Shown: positions 21,180 to 32,443, counted from the stretch's first letter. The stretch: DNA of 64,000 nucleotides from Diadema setosum (GCF_964275005.1 NC_092688.1:22387903-22451902); one strand, 5' to 3'. A program made the numbers and translations. Notes: generated by a model from the letters alone, not told the origin.

Positions 21180-22320
21180 ATCATAAAGGTTGACCACTTA
21201 CCAATTGGCATACTCGTGAAATACACGTAGGCCCCACCACTGCGCGTCCGTATTAATACTACGGCGGCTCGGCTGTTTTATACTCGTGAATTCAGCCCCA
21301 CCGTGTGGCATTTATCTGATGTATTAAGCACGGGGGTGGGGCTTTCTTCCACAGTATAATACTCGTGAATGCGGCATACGGCCCCATCAAATGGCGTTTA
21401 CGCGAGATTGATACAGCGGTGGGGCCGATTTCCACAGCATAGCATCTTTCATCCTCCCTTTCTCCCGTTTTTTCTTTGGTCTTCAACTTTTTATTCTCGG
21501 AAGGACTCTCAAAAGTCCCTCAACTAATTTAATGGCCAATTTAAAGGGAAGATAAACCCCACGAGCAATGTGGATTGAGTGAAAGCAGCAACATTAGTAG
21601 AACACATCAGTGAAAGTTTGAGGAAAATCGGACAATCGATGCAAAAGTTATGAATTTTTAAAGTTTTGGTGTTGGAACCGCTGGATGAGGAGACTACTAG
21701 AGGATATGACGTATGAGTGGACAACAATACAAAGAAAATATAAAGGAAATTCAACAAAAATTCACTTTTCTAGAATCATGAAAGAGCAATGGACCAACCT
21801 CTTTCAGAAAGCAGGGGGAATAATTGCTACCCTTAACATATGTCGATATCAAGTTGATGGAATTTGTAATTTTCATGAAAAATGGATTTTTGTAGAATTT
21901 TCTTTATATTTTCTTTGTATTGTTGTCCACTCATACGTCATAACCTCTAGTAGTCTCCTCATCCAGCGGTTCCAACACCAAAACTTTAAAAATTCATAAC
22001 TTTTGCATCGATTGTCCGATTTTCTTCAAACTTTCACTGATGTGTTCTACTAATGTTGCTGCTTTCACTCAATCCACATTGCTCTGGGGCTTATCTTCCC
22101 TTTAACCATAAATACAACCCTAACCTATTAACCCTAAACCCTAACCCTAACCTAACCTTGCTTGCTAACACACGGGTGCACGCGCACTGCGGTGGGGCCG
22201 ATTCCACGATTTTGCCTACCAATTTACATCATTGTCACCATCGCAAGACCAATGTCCATCGAGATAGTAAAAAAAGACCACTCACATACTCGTGATCCAG
22301 TCAGTACAGCGTCCGCTGGT
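21180..22320. repeat. ACTCGTGAA / GGTGGGGC repeat family, interrupted
   Basis: Several units combine ATACTCGTGAATNCGGC with CCCCACCGC or GGTGGGGC words. Telomere-like CCCTAACCCTAACC at 22130-22155 is part of this family. A second copy in reverse orientation is at 40150-40640. That copy lacks the 557-bp insertion found here at 21545-22101. Confidence 0.65.
21545..22101. mobile_element. TTAA-target MITE with arms of about 225 bp
   Basis: TTAA is duplicated at 21541-21544 and 22102-22105. The ends are AGGGAAGATAAACCCC and AGGGAAGATAAGCCCC. The inverted arms extend about 225 bp at around 97% identity by eye, leaving a short unpaired centre. A paralogous unfilled site occurs at about 40402-40430 (GGCCAATTTAACCATAAATA on the minus strand). 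The TTAA target suggests piggyBac-type or Kolobok-type mobilisation, which is inference. Confidence 0.85.
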
Positions 22321-22334
22321 TCGCGACCGTGATA

Positions 22335-22585
22335 CTGTATATGCCATATATTTCGCTTGTCTAAATTTTCGCGAATCGGGACTTCCAGACAGTTTTGCGA
22401 ATGGTTAACTTCGTAATGTTGGAGTCCTGTATGTACTTAACGAAGAAATGTAGGTTCCATACGCGTAAGTCACATTCATATCGGCATTAGAGTTGATATT
22501 TTTGCGTGTTTTTAATTTCGCGAATAGCAGCTGACTCGCGAAATTCGCGAAAATAAGAACCTTGCGAAATATTTGGCGTATACAG
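22335..22585. mobile_element. MITE, CTGTATATGCC family, TA target duplication
   Basis: The ends are CTGTATATGCCATATATTTC and CTGTATACGCCAAATATTTC, with TA on both sides. The interior matches the 1815-2052 copy, including a GTCTAAATTTTCGCGAATC block. It is non-coding. Confidence 0.75.
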
Positions 22586-22589
22586 TAGT

Positions 22590-23429
22590 TCAGTTTGCGG
22601 CCTAATGTACATATGCGATATGTACATGCTCCGCGATTAAACTTCTGAACGCCTTCATTTGGCTTGCAAACATTGCGTAAGCGCCAAGTCCCATTTTTCT
22701 GCATGTAAAATTAATTTAGTCTCAAATGTAGACGTACAGTTACTGTAGGCCTACTGTAGGCCTAGCTAGTCTACACGAAACGGGCATAGGATCAACTACA
22801 GTTGTATAGAGTCAGAGAGTCTATCCCAGGCACCCAGTTTCACAATTGATTTGATTTTTATATGTAAAGTATGCCCTTTCTGGTATAATAATGGTGTGTG
22901 TTCATCTGTGTATAGATATGTATCTACTGTAGGATTTTGAATCGGAACTTATTTGGATCAAGAGTTATCTAATCTATGCATTTAACCGGTTGCATCTTGG
23001 CTGACTCTAACTGCGAAACACAGCCCGAACGCAAAGCGCTTGGCATATAACTGTGTACAAGGAGCGCCCTGGGGGTTACATGTAGGTTGACTCCTTCTTT
23101 AATAATCTTAGTCTTACGTCTTATGCTTACCAGATGCGCAGATGGTTCCGGTTGTAAAATGGTACACATGTAACCGCACCACACTCTTGTTGTTGTTGAT
23201 GCTAAAAGACAGTTCATTCATTGTTGAATATTAATGCCACTGGCCCAAACACAGTGGTGTGGTTAGTACACATGATCTAACCGCAACAGCGGCCCCAACA
23301 CGTACATGTCGAATACAGTGCCCTGCAACAGGGTTAACATGATCATGATGACACGCAGTACAACCACAGTCTATCGTAGGTCTAGCTACGGTTCATCAGT
23401 TTTTTGTTTCATTTTGTCTGTTTGTTACT
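22590..23429. other. Unannotated spacer
   Basis: No gene or bounded repeat is recognised. GGCCTACTGTAGGCCTAG lies near 22747. Short frames here lack family resemblance. Confidence 0.45.
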
Positions 23430-24395
23430 CTACCTACGCCAAGGGCGGAGGTTATGTTTTCTTCGGCATTTGTTGGTTTGTCCATGTGCAAAATAACTCA
23501 AAAAGTTGTGAACAGAACTTTGAATGAAACTTACAGGAAAACTTGAGAATGACACAAGTAACAGATGATTAAATTCTGGTGGTGATCCGGGGATTTTTAT
23601 GGATTTCATAAAGGATTTTTTATATTTTGGCAGGTAGGGTCAGGGCAAGTCCAAGATCAGGTCCCCTCAGAAGGCAAAATATCATCTTTGCTCAATATTG
23701 ACATGTTTGGTATCATTTTGAAGCTTATGAGTTGAAGTTTTGATTTCCATGGAGGAAAAAATGATATTACGTAAATTTATGCAAATTTCAAGGGCTTCAT
23801 TTGCATAAATGTGAAGTACAGCGTTACGTATGGGACATTTATAAAAATTCATATTTATTCAAAGGAAAGCAAATGATATTTGATTAATATGTGGACATAA
23901 GAAGTTCATCAAATAGTTTAACTTGGTATGAAAATGTAGGGATTATGCAAATGATTATGCAAATTAGCTCGTGTCTTATCATGAGATGTCCCATACGTAA
24001 CAAATTGAGGTCATTTTTTTAGGTTTTCTCTGAAATTTCTAAGGTTATTTGAATGCCCTTTTGGAAAGTTCTAATTTATTGTTTAGAGAAGTTAAATACC
24101 ATAGAAAAAAGAAAAAACAGTAAAAGAATTATTTTTTATTAGGCAATTAAATAATGTTACGTATGGGACAAATGTGTTACGTATGGGACATCCTCATACA
24201 TATTGCATGTGAATGCATGTAGCTAGCTGCGAGGGTCTCTCAGTACACAAATGGTCAATCATCCTGAAGAAAGCATCCCAACTTTGCAGCTGCTTTTGAG
24301 TTATAGACACTTGAAACAATACATGTACTTGACTGAATAATTTTCAGAAAGGGGTAGGGGGAGATGGCAAAATACACAATAAAAATCAGCATTAA

Positions 24396-24797
24396 AGGGA
24401 TGGTATAGTTTTTGTAGAAATGGGGATTCAGTTTTCAACATTTTACGAGATGATTGGAAACCAATTATATGAATTATTAAAGAGCATTACAATTCTAAGA
24501 CTAGAGGAATTCAAAGTTTATTTGATGGAGATCCAATTTGAAATGGCTGAGATATCAACAACAACAAAAAACAAATAAAAAGTAAAATGAAGTGGTCCTA
24601 ATAAAAAATGTGATCCACCTCTTGTTAGGACACCACGTTTCTGGATATCTCAGCCATTTCAAAACAGATTTTTGTCATGTTAACTTTGAATTCCTCTTAG
24701 AATTGTATGCTATTTAAATATTTCATGAAAGAAGTGCTAATTATCTTGTAAAAGTTGAAATCAGAATTCCCATCTGAACCAGAACTGTACAGTCCCT
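24396..24797. mobile_element. TTAA-target MITE nested in the 2.5-kb element
   Basis: TTAA flanks it at 24392-24395 and 24798-24801. The ends AGGGATGGTATAG and AGGGACTGTACAG are imperfect inverted repeats. A longer inverted block lies inside (AAATGGCTGAGATATC against GATATCTCAGCCATTT). It belongs to the same AGGGA/TTAA group as 21545-22101. Confidence 0.75.
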
Positions 24798-25299
24798 TTA
24801 AGTAGAGACCTCTGATTTAAAGGGTACTGACACCAAATACACAAGCATATTGAAAAATTGCAGTTCAACTACAAGTATATATTGGGTACTGTTCACCACA
24901 CCATGTAGAGCTCTAGCTACATTGTAGCTGCATTGTATAACACATGTATGTGATGATAATGAAGATGTTACTTCAAATTAGTGTTTTTTGTATCATTGTT
25001 TTTTTATTGCAAGTGATAAACAAATTGTCCTTACTGAGTTTTCAGTTGTAGCCATGACAAAAATCATGGGTATACAATGTACATATCGAGGTGTGACTTG
25101 AATCAATGACCTGATTGCTAGACAGACATCGTATATCCACTCGATTACTGGGGTTCCACGCAGCAGGTATTGCATATTTATTAAATTCAATATTTCTTGT
25201 GTCCAGTTGTTTTTATTGAAACTGAATGGCAAACTGTCCTTCATCAATGGAAGTATTAAAACACTATTAACTATTCGATTTTTTAGTAGTAACTATCCT

Positions 25300-25735
25300 G
25301 ACAAAAATGCGGGGCATACATACTCAGGTTGGTCATAAAAATATAGAATATGATTAAAGATTATGATGGTAAATATTTGGGGCATATTGTTCCCTTGACA
25401 ATCTGGATTAGTATTTGAGTAATTTCAACTGATTCTACCTCAATAATAATGCAAAAATTTGTTTATGGGTATTTTACAAAATTAATTTGCAAAATACCCA
25501 TAAACATGGTTCTCCACACACTAAACGAATGGGGGACAAGGGGCATGCACACTCGGGTTGGTCATAAAAATATGAAAATATGATTGAATATAATTATGAT
25601 GGTAAATATTTGGGGAATATTGTTTCCTTGACAATCTGGATCAGTATTGAGTAGTTTCAACTGATTTTACTTCAATAATTATGCAAAATACCCATAAACA
25701 TGGTTTTCCAAACACTAAACGAATGGGGGACAAAG
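25300..25735. repeat. Tandem duplication inside the 2.5-kb element
   Basis: Two copies of a unit of about 200-240 bp run head to tail. Each has GGTTGGTCATAAAAATAT, GATGGTAAATATTTGGGG, TTGACAATCTGGAT and ACTAAACGAATGGGGGACAA. A third, weak relative may precede them near 25040-25100. Confidence 0.65.
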
Positions 25736-26460
25736 TATCCCATACGTAACTGTCCCATACGTAACACGTCATGTCTGTCTTTAATTCGAACCTGTAATTA
25801 CAGCTTTTTGCCTCATGACATGAAACTTACCTCTGATAATCTTGAGTGTTATGACTTTCATCACAGTGAGTTACAAGTTGTAGAATGAAATACTTTCCGA
25901 GAGTTTTGAGGTTGAAAAAAATGTTCAAAAAAACAAAATTTTTCTGGTCCCATACGTAACGGCACATATTTTCTCTTCTAGAATATAATTGTGAAGGTCA
26001 TTTTTCTCCATCTTTTACATGATTATACTTCTCGAAGATATCAATCACCAGGATAAAGTTCAATATGATCAAAGGCCATTAACACTATTTTTCAGGTCAT
26101 AAAAGTCTCTGAATGTCCCATACGTAACGTGCACGTTATCTTGGACTTGCCCGTCAACAAACTTGGGAGTACAAGCTGCGCAGTTTTGAGGTTTTCATAT
26201 CCGCACTGTAAAAGTGCATGCTCTAATTTCTGCTAATGCGAGGCGCATCGCGCAGCTGGAAATTTTTGACGTAACAAAAGGCTTCTATATTGGGAAATTG
26301 GGCGACTTTCAGCATGATACGTACGTACAATGTATGGCTGGGAATCACTACCGGTAATCTCTATGGAAGAACAAGATCGGTGATGAAAATGTGCTGCATG
26401 CTTGGTGGAGGTCTGCGCTCTCAGAGTGCTTTTCTAGTTTACTGTGAACTTATGATTGTA

Positions 26461-28113
26461 CTTCACATCTCAGTCACACTTTCAAATTCATCGATTCGCT
26501 TCATTTAGTGTCCATGGCAAGAGTGACTTTTTGCACAGCCACCCAAAACTCGTAAATACTCCACTAATGTCTCTGTCAAATGTGCATGCAGGCATGCTAA
26601 GTATGCATGCATGCGTAAGCTAACAAGAGTAGGCCAGTATATGACCAGATGTGCCTACATTAGTTCTAGACTCTAATTCATTTGGGTGACTGTTCCTAAA
26701 GGAACTCTTTCCATGTCCATTTTTAATGAAACTTTCTCTTCCTCTTTATACACGGGTGTATGACTCCTTATTACTTGATGCACTTCATCTTTATCTCTAA
26801 GTTTAAGATTAAGAAACTATCCCCTCACAATTTGACGTCACAAACAAATCTTACATTATTACATTGTAAAATTTGTATCTTGTCATTATCTTCTACAGGA
26901 CGACATGACTACTGTACATCAAGTCAGTTGAAGGAGTCTGGTTCCAATCAGTTTCCATGACTGGGAGGAATAGGCCTCGAATCCTATGTGCTCTTCACAC
27001 TTTTGGCAAAACACATTTCCTCTTCAGCAGATGAAGGACCGATTGTAACATTCACGGTGCGTAATACGCTGTATATATTCAATTCATTTTCAAGCATGAA
27101 TAGCAAGACACTCTTTTGCTTGTTTGGGTTTAAATTTTTTACACTATTTTATTGTGTATGATGTCTTGTGTGCTGAAACAACATGATTTTTTATTTACTA
27201 CTGTCACTGTATGGGATGCTTTAATGAAATGTATATATTAAATACAATGTATTCAGTTTAAATGCTGTGTGATGATTGCACTTAACATTCACTAAATACA
27301 GCAAGGATCAAAGTTGTTATCATTTCAAGCAGTGACAGCACATCAGGTATACGTACAAAACATTATGATTCAAGAGTTTTCCTGAATGGAATGACTGGGG
27401 TCAGCGAACATAGAAATCTAGTGAGCTCAGCTTTAATCGCTTATGTACAGCTGTACATGTTCATACAAGTTTAATAGCAGATCAAGCGCAAACTAAATCC
27501 GAAAAAAGGGTAAATAATACTGTGATATGTGCATTTTGTGAACAGAAAAAGAACAAGTGCTAACAGAATAAACTCTAATCTTTTCATTAAACCCATTTTG
27601 TGGGGTATTATAACACAAAGAAACATGATTTTATTTCAGGAAAGCAGGCACTCTTGTCTTCATCTTCGGAACCTAGTATACCAGGTTCCCGTATATCAGT
27701 TGATCCCACGGGAACCTTGTATACCAGGTTTCTGTAACTGCGCAAGGAACGGGTTAACAATTCTCTTTGGAGTTATATTTTCCCCTTGAGGCAATATTAT
27801 TCCTCAGTGCTGAGAACTTCAGAAAAATATGGTCTCGAGGCGATTTGTTACTGCTGATTATAAGAGGACAGGGAGAGAAGAGGATTCAGATGCAGAGGGA
27901 GGTTATAACAATGTGGCACTGACACATGACACTCTTTCTTTTCAATCTAAATATTCTGGATGTGTTTCCCGGGTATATTTTATGTTTCTCCAGCAAAGCT
28001 TTTTTTCATGTATTTGTGTAGGAACACTAAAAGCTAATTTGCACACACACAAACACACACACACACTCTCTCTCTCTCTCTTTGGTTGTTTAAAAAAAAA
28101 AAATCTACAGAAG
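26461..28113. other. Spacer upstream of the PRR14-like gene, probably containing its 5' exon and first intron
   Basis: No reliable coding exon is visible. The 3' end of the stretch, 28043-28110, is CA-rich then CT-rich and closes with CTACAG just before the start codon, which fits an intron's pyrimidine tract and acceptor. The 5' untranslated exon and promoter could lie anywhere here or further upstream. CATGCATG words occur at 26590-26620. Confidence 0.45.
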
Positions 28114-31100
28114 ATGGAAGAACAGCCTTCACAGACACCGCTGGGCAGAGCCAAGCAGCCAGAGTGCTTTGCTACACCAGAGAGCTGGGAGATGCTTGCA
28201 GACCAGACCATGGAGGAGGGCTCTACTGGTGGCCTCGGCTTGAACAATTCCTTGAATGGCTTTGTGATGAGCTTTGACTGTTACGAGACTCCCCCAGGTG
28301 CAGTCATCTACCGGGAACACTTTGACGACTCGTTCAACAACACATCAAGTTTCAGTACATCAGTTCAGGAGGAAAGAGGGAGTGCTGCTGCAGATTCTTA
28401 TAGCAAGTCTCCATGCATGGATGATGTTGATGATAGCCTTTTGGACAGCAAGATTGCCCACAACAATGAAGAAGAACTACCAAACTCTTTAAGATCAAAC
28501 CCAAATGATTCAAGTGAGTACAGGCATGTATTAGTTGCCACACCACATCAGAGCCCAGGTAGTGTTGTAAATGAGGATGGTTTAGATCCAGAATCCCTCA
28601 ATGGGAAAATGGACACGGTATCTGACTGTGTATTGGAAAGTTATAGTGCTTCATATGAAGACATGAGCTGTGAAAACCTAAATGATTTCAGTAATGTAAA
28701 AGAATACCATGTAAAATGTTACGAAGAAAGGTATAGAGATAAAGAGAAAGAATACACAGCTGAAAGCTATCCCCTTGTGAAGTCAAGATGTGAGGGTGAT
28801 GATTTGTACAGTCATAACAGTTCTGACTGCATTCAAGATAGGGTGTCAACTGAAATGACAGACAAACAAGAAGAACATGTTTGTGAGTCTCTTGTCACTT
28901 CTAGTAACAGTGAGCATTCAAATCAGATGCAGATGTATAGTGAGGTTGAAGAAGCCAAGTCAGTCACCCGGATGGATGAGACGATGGAGCCTTGCTTAGG
29001 GATAGACAAAGGAGATGCTGAACTCCAAAGCACATCCCACATGGAGTCACCAAGTTTGCAACGAGATGATGTGAACTCTACTCTAAAGTCCATGGGCATC
29101 CCACAGGATGTTATTGAAAATCAATTGGCAGCTTTCCTCAGTATGGAGGACCCTTTCCAGTGTCCAGGGGAGAAAGTTAGCGATGAGAGTTTTCAACCAG
29201 AGCCACATCCACAGGAGCTGCCAGACAAGGACATTGAAAATGGAATCAATGAGAAGAGACCGGCTGAAAGTGTGCTCGAGGACTGCAATCACAGTGCTGT
29301 GCAACCTGCTACATCTTCAAGGAGAAGGAAGAAAAAGGTGGAACCTCAGATGCAAAGAAGGAGATCCGTAAGGATTGCACGGAGAGACTCGATGATACCC
29401 AATGACCTCCAGACAGTGGTGGATGATAGAGAACTCATGGAATTAAAAAGTATGAAACAGGTGGATTTGCCTGTCAGCGACCCAGCTGATAAAATGTCAG
29501 TAGTGCTTGCACAGGACACATCAGGTATTGTCACCTGTCATTCGGATTCTGTTGCTAATCCTTATCCAGTGGTTGAGCAGGACTCTGTTGCCATGCCTGC
29601 TCCATGCCAACAAGTTTCACAATCACAGACAGCACTTAGAGGAGATATTCATTGCACTGTACTGGCAGAAAGTAGGCAGCAACAGTCATGGGGTGACAGT
29701 AAGAGGGAGAACCCAGGTGAGCTGCCTGTAGGTCAGATTGATGGCAATCTACCAGGGTTAAGAAATATGAGGAAGAAACCAAAAAGAGGAAGACGAAGGT
29801 CTGTCAGGCTTGAGAGGAAAGTCCAAGAAGTGCCTGATGAACCACACAGTCAAGAGGTTAACAAGGAGGCAGTCAGTGCTCAAAGTGCATGCACTAACAC
29901 CTTCTTGGCTGACTTTGCTGACTTTGGATTGGGAGATGAGTGGATGCCTGGAGATTTATTTGGTTCTAGTCAGTTTGCCAAGACCCCTAAGCAGAAATCT
30001 GGGCGCAGGAAGTCAGCACGTCTCAGCGGCGTCTCCATTCCACTACTAGAGCTTGATGGCAAGTCACAGGTTCACGTGACAGTGTTTGATGAGAGCAGAA
30101 AGACAGAAGATCAAATTGCTGACACAGATTTAGTGGACACCATGGAAGTCAAAGCTAGTTATGAAAAAGCTTCTGGCACTGCACTGGCAGTGGACAACAT
30201 CTGTGCTGATGATGAGTCTGTTCCCATGATGATGGAATATACACAGGAATGTTTGCCTTGTGAACAGACTGTTGATGCTATCCCTACAGTTACGATGGCA
30301 GTCCAGAATGCTCCCTTTGACATGGATCTCTTCAACAGTCTTGGGGATCTACCTTTTGAGAGGGAGGACACCAAAAAATCTTCAAGAGGGAAAAAAGATA
30401 CTGGCAATGAGCGTAGGCGATCAGTAAGATTAGCAAAGAAAGCACACCAAGAATCTTCTCCAAAGGATTCGAGGACACCAGAGACAAAAGTGCCAACAAA
30501 GAAAAAGCGATCTAGGGCCATCAAAAGTAGAGGAGAGGACCAATATGCATTGGAAATCCTGGATGCTGTGAAAGATTCTGTGACAAAAGATGCTGTTGCA
30601 GAGGACACTTTCACTGCCATCAAGGATGCCAGTGCACAGTTTCTCTCAAGAGTGGACATGCACAAGCCTGTCGGTGAATACATTGCTGAAAGTACTGTAC
30701 AGCCTAATAGAAGACAAGCAAAAGCCTGTGGCCGTAGGAAGCAAGATACCCCCCTCACGTCCAGAAAGAGAGCATCAAGAATCACAGACAAGGAGAATGA
30801 CGACCCAGAAACAACAGCCACTAACACTGATGAGGGACAGTCAGTCACAAGCTCAAAGGATAAAGATTGCACAGATACTCACTCTGAATTTGAGAGTGAT
30901 GCTGTGAGAAATCCTAGTGCAAATGATGGGACTTTCAAGGTCACCAAGAAGGTCGAACAACTCTACCTTAATAAAGGAATGGACGTGAAAAAGCATAAGA
31001 TGGCAAATCTCGAGACCATCTTCGAGAGTCCCAAGAAAAAACAGACTGGGACTCCATTGAGGGCCATTGGAGGAAAGAAAATCAAAAGGTTTTCTGCCTT

Positions 31101-31251
31101 CACAGAGACTCCTTGGCTTGGGAGATCTGGGAGGGGTAGGAGCAAGAAGGTGAAAAGAGGGAAGGTAGTCAAAAGAGTTCTTAGCAGCAGGAAAGAAAGG
31201 TGTTGGAGATTGGATACCATGCTGTCAACACTTGATGACATGTCTCCGTAA
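28114..31251 (+). CDS. PRR14-like: PRR14/Tantalus-like nuclear protein
   Basis: The 1,045-residue protein is encoded in one exon. I start at the ATG three bases after a CTACAG acceptor. The frame stays open 95 codons upstream, but that part reads through CA/CT repeats and looks like intron. The C-terminus has LYLNKG, NLETIFESPKK, KKIKRFSAFTE and a basic KVKRGKVVKR run. These match, as I remember it, the Tantalus domain of PRR14/PRR14L, vertebrate proteins that tether heterochromatin to the nuclear lamina. LETIFE at 966-971 fits the LxxIxE motif for PP2A-B56. Five basic motifs recur: RRRSVRI (415), RRRSVRL (560), RRKSARL (631), RRRSVRL (767) and RKRASRI (884). KEN at 893-895 could be an APC/C degron. 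The rest is acidic, Ser-rich and probably disordered. The protein is nuclear by inference; the orthology call is moderate. Confidence 0.7.
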   Translation: MEEQPSQTPLGRAKQPECFATPESWEMLADQTMEEGSTGGLGLNNSLNGFVMSFDCYETPPGAVIYREHFDDSFNNTSSFSTSVQEERGSAAADSYSKSPCMDDVDDSLLDSKIAHNNEEELPNSLRSNPNDSSEYRHVLVATPHQSPGSVVNEDGLDPESLNGKMDTVSDCVLESYSASYEDMSCENLNDFSNVKEYHVKCYEERYRDKEKEYTAESYPLVKSRCEGDDLYSHNSSDCIQDRVSTEMTDKQEEHVCESLVTSSNSEHSNQMQMYSEVEEAKSVTRMDETMEPCLGIDKGDAELQSTSHMESPSLQRDDVNSTLKSMGIPQDVIENQLAAFLSMEDPFQCPGEKVSDESFQPEPHPQELPDKDIENGINEKRPAESVLEDCNHSAVQPATSSRRRKKKVEPQMQRRRSVRIARRDSMIPNDLQTVVDDRELMELKSMKQVDLPVSDPADKMSVVLAQDTSGIVTCHSDSVANPYPVVEQDSVAMPAPCQQVSQSQTALRGDIHCTVLAESRQQQSWGDSKRENPGELPVGQIDGNLPGLRNMRKKPKRGRRRSVRLERKVQEVPDEPHSQEVNKEAVSAQSACTNTFLADFADFGLGDEWMPGDLFGSSQFAKTPKQKSGRRKSARLSGVSIPLLELDGKSQVHVTVFDESRKTEDQIADTDLVDTMEVKASYEKASGTALAVDNICADDESVPMMMEYTQECLPCEQTVDAIPTVTMAVQNAPFDMDLFNSLGDLPFEREDTKKSSRGKKDTGNERRRSVRLAKKAHQESSPKDSRTPETKVPTKKKRSRAIKSRGEDQYALEILDAVKDSVTKDAVAEDTFTAIKDASAQFLSRVDMHKPVGEYIAESTVQPNRRQAKACGRRKQDTPLTSRKRASRITDKENDDPETTATNTDEGQSVTSSKDKDCTDTHSEFESDAVRNPSANDGTFKVTKKVEQLYLNKGMDVKKHKMANLETIFESPKKKQTGTPLRAIGGKKIKRFSAFTETPWLGRSGRGRSKKVKRGKVVKRVLSSRKERCWRLDTMLSTLDDMSP

Positions 31252-31781
31252 CTCCACTCATGCAAAGTAACTGTCAATACAGTTTTGTATTATGAGTGAC
31301 CTGCAGCTTGGGGATACTACAGTAGTAGTTGTCAATGCAAACAATTGCATGGTGGGGATTGATATTGTGTACAGTATTAGTTTCCACGGTAACAGACAAC
31401 TTACACCTGGCTGCCGACACAGAGATTGCATTTAATAACTCAACCACTGTACAGCTGTAGACCTGCTGTGCTTAAAGCTGTTGTTTTGTATTGTGTGGTT
31501 ATTCTCTTCTTTTTTTTATTTAGTTTTTGTTTTGTTTTTGTTATTCAATAGCAGTACAGCCTGTACATGTACATGTATATAAATTGTACTTCATGTGACA
31601 ATTTTATGAGGTTACCATGCAATACATGTATGTCTTACAGAGTGCACTGAAGGTACACCACCGTACTATGCATCAGTGTGCAGTCTTAACAGTTAACCAA
31701 ATACGCTGTACACCTGCTAATACTTTGTCCACTGAAAATGCACAACAGCTTCAATGTACGTGTACAGTATACTGTATCATC

Positions 31782-31787
31782 AATAAA
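31782..31787 (+). terminator. Polyadenylation signal AATAAA
   Basis: This is the first AATAAA on the plus strand after the PRR14-like stop codon, about 530 bp downstream. It fits a 3' UTR of ordinary length that is rich in TGTACA words. The cleavage site is not resolvable. Confidence 0.5.
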
Positions 31788-32443
31788 TGGTGATTATTCA
31801 ATTGAATAAGTGAGCTTTGAAAATAAGTTATCTTGCAAATGATCTCTGGATATCAGTCTTATGGATGTCTAATGAGCATGTGATCTTTATGGCTAAGTGA
31901 AAGCATACACAATGTATACAACACTGTCCCACACTGACTCTATGCCAGGTACGTTATGATTACTTGTGGTGCTAAAATGTGACTCTTAACAATGATCTTT
32001 TGTACTAGACCAGGATTTTTAAATTGGTAAACTCCCGACTTTAAATTGGTGGGATCCAATGGGACACTAAGGCTGGAACCTTCGGGCAATTACAGTGTAT
32101 CATGTGCGGGTCAATTACGTAAGTTAGAGCCTAGTTGGAACATGACTCGTAATGTATACAGACTCTAAACTTTGTCATCTCCACCAAGTATTCCTCTCAG
32201 AAAAGGCTGACTCCAGACAGGTGGCTGGGTCTGACATAAAAAAAAAAAAGATATCTGTGTTTGATTTATTTTGGCTATTAATTTCCTACACCCATTTGAA
32301 AGAGAGAGATATGTGTGTTCATGTGTATACAATGAAAATAAAACCATGCATGCCTTGAGTTTCAGGTAAATTACACTCATTGTAGGCTGGATTCTAGTCA
32401 TATACATGTAGACAAGGGACTTGCTGATGATTATATTGTATTA
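31788..32443. other. Unannotated spacer after the PRR14-like gene
   Basis: No gene or bounded repeat is seen. Short A-runs lie near 32240. Confidence 0.45.

Larger units (their letters stand above)
23643..26152. mobile_element. 2.5-kb element with 15-bp ends and eight GTTACGTATGGGACA motifs
   Basis: The ends are GGGCAAGTCCAAGAT and its exact mirror, and GTCA is duplicated outside (23639-23642, 26153-26156). Inside are eight copies of a 15-bp word, six perfect and two with one mismatch: 23823-23837, 23987-24001, 24156-24170, 24176-24190, 25736-25750, 25751-25765, 25946-25960 and 26114-26128. In the left part three of four read GTTACGTATGGGACA. In the right part all four read TGTCCCATACGTAAC, so most copies face inward symmetrically. 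No long reading frame is present, so it is non-autonomous. Subterminal motif arrays of this kind resemble transposase-binding repeats of CACTA or hAT elements, but the superfamily is not settled. Confidence 0.7.
23430..26460. mobile_element. CCAAGGGCGGAGGTTATG repeat, split by a 2.5-kb insertion
   Basis: The left part at 23430-23642 starts CGCCAAGGGCGGAGGTTATG and continues TGTTGGTTTGTCCATGTGCA. The right part at 26153-26460 carries AACTTGGGAGTACAAGCTG and TCTCAGAGTGCTTTTCTAGT. The same two parts occur at 38700-38935 and 41104-41335, where the wording across the break is TTTTGGCATAAAAGTTAACC. The family ends are therefore known, but no transposase is seen. Confidence 0.6.

Noticed and set aside
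22107-22157. Interstitial telomere repeat (CCCTAACCCTAA)
   Set aside because: Only a few units are present. The same stretch recurs reversed at 40378-40410 as part of a dispersed repeat, so it is not a fused chromosome end.
27829-28113. In-frame upstream extension of the PRR14-like frame (95 codons with its own ATG)
   Set aside because: It reads through CA and CT repeats and an A-run and ends at a CTACAG acceptor directly before a better ATG. The residues look like translated intron.
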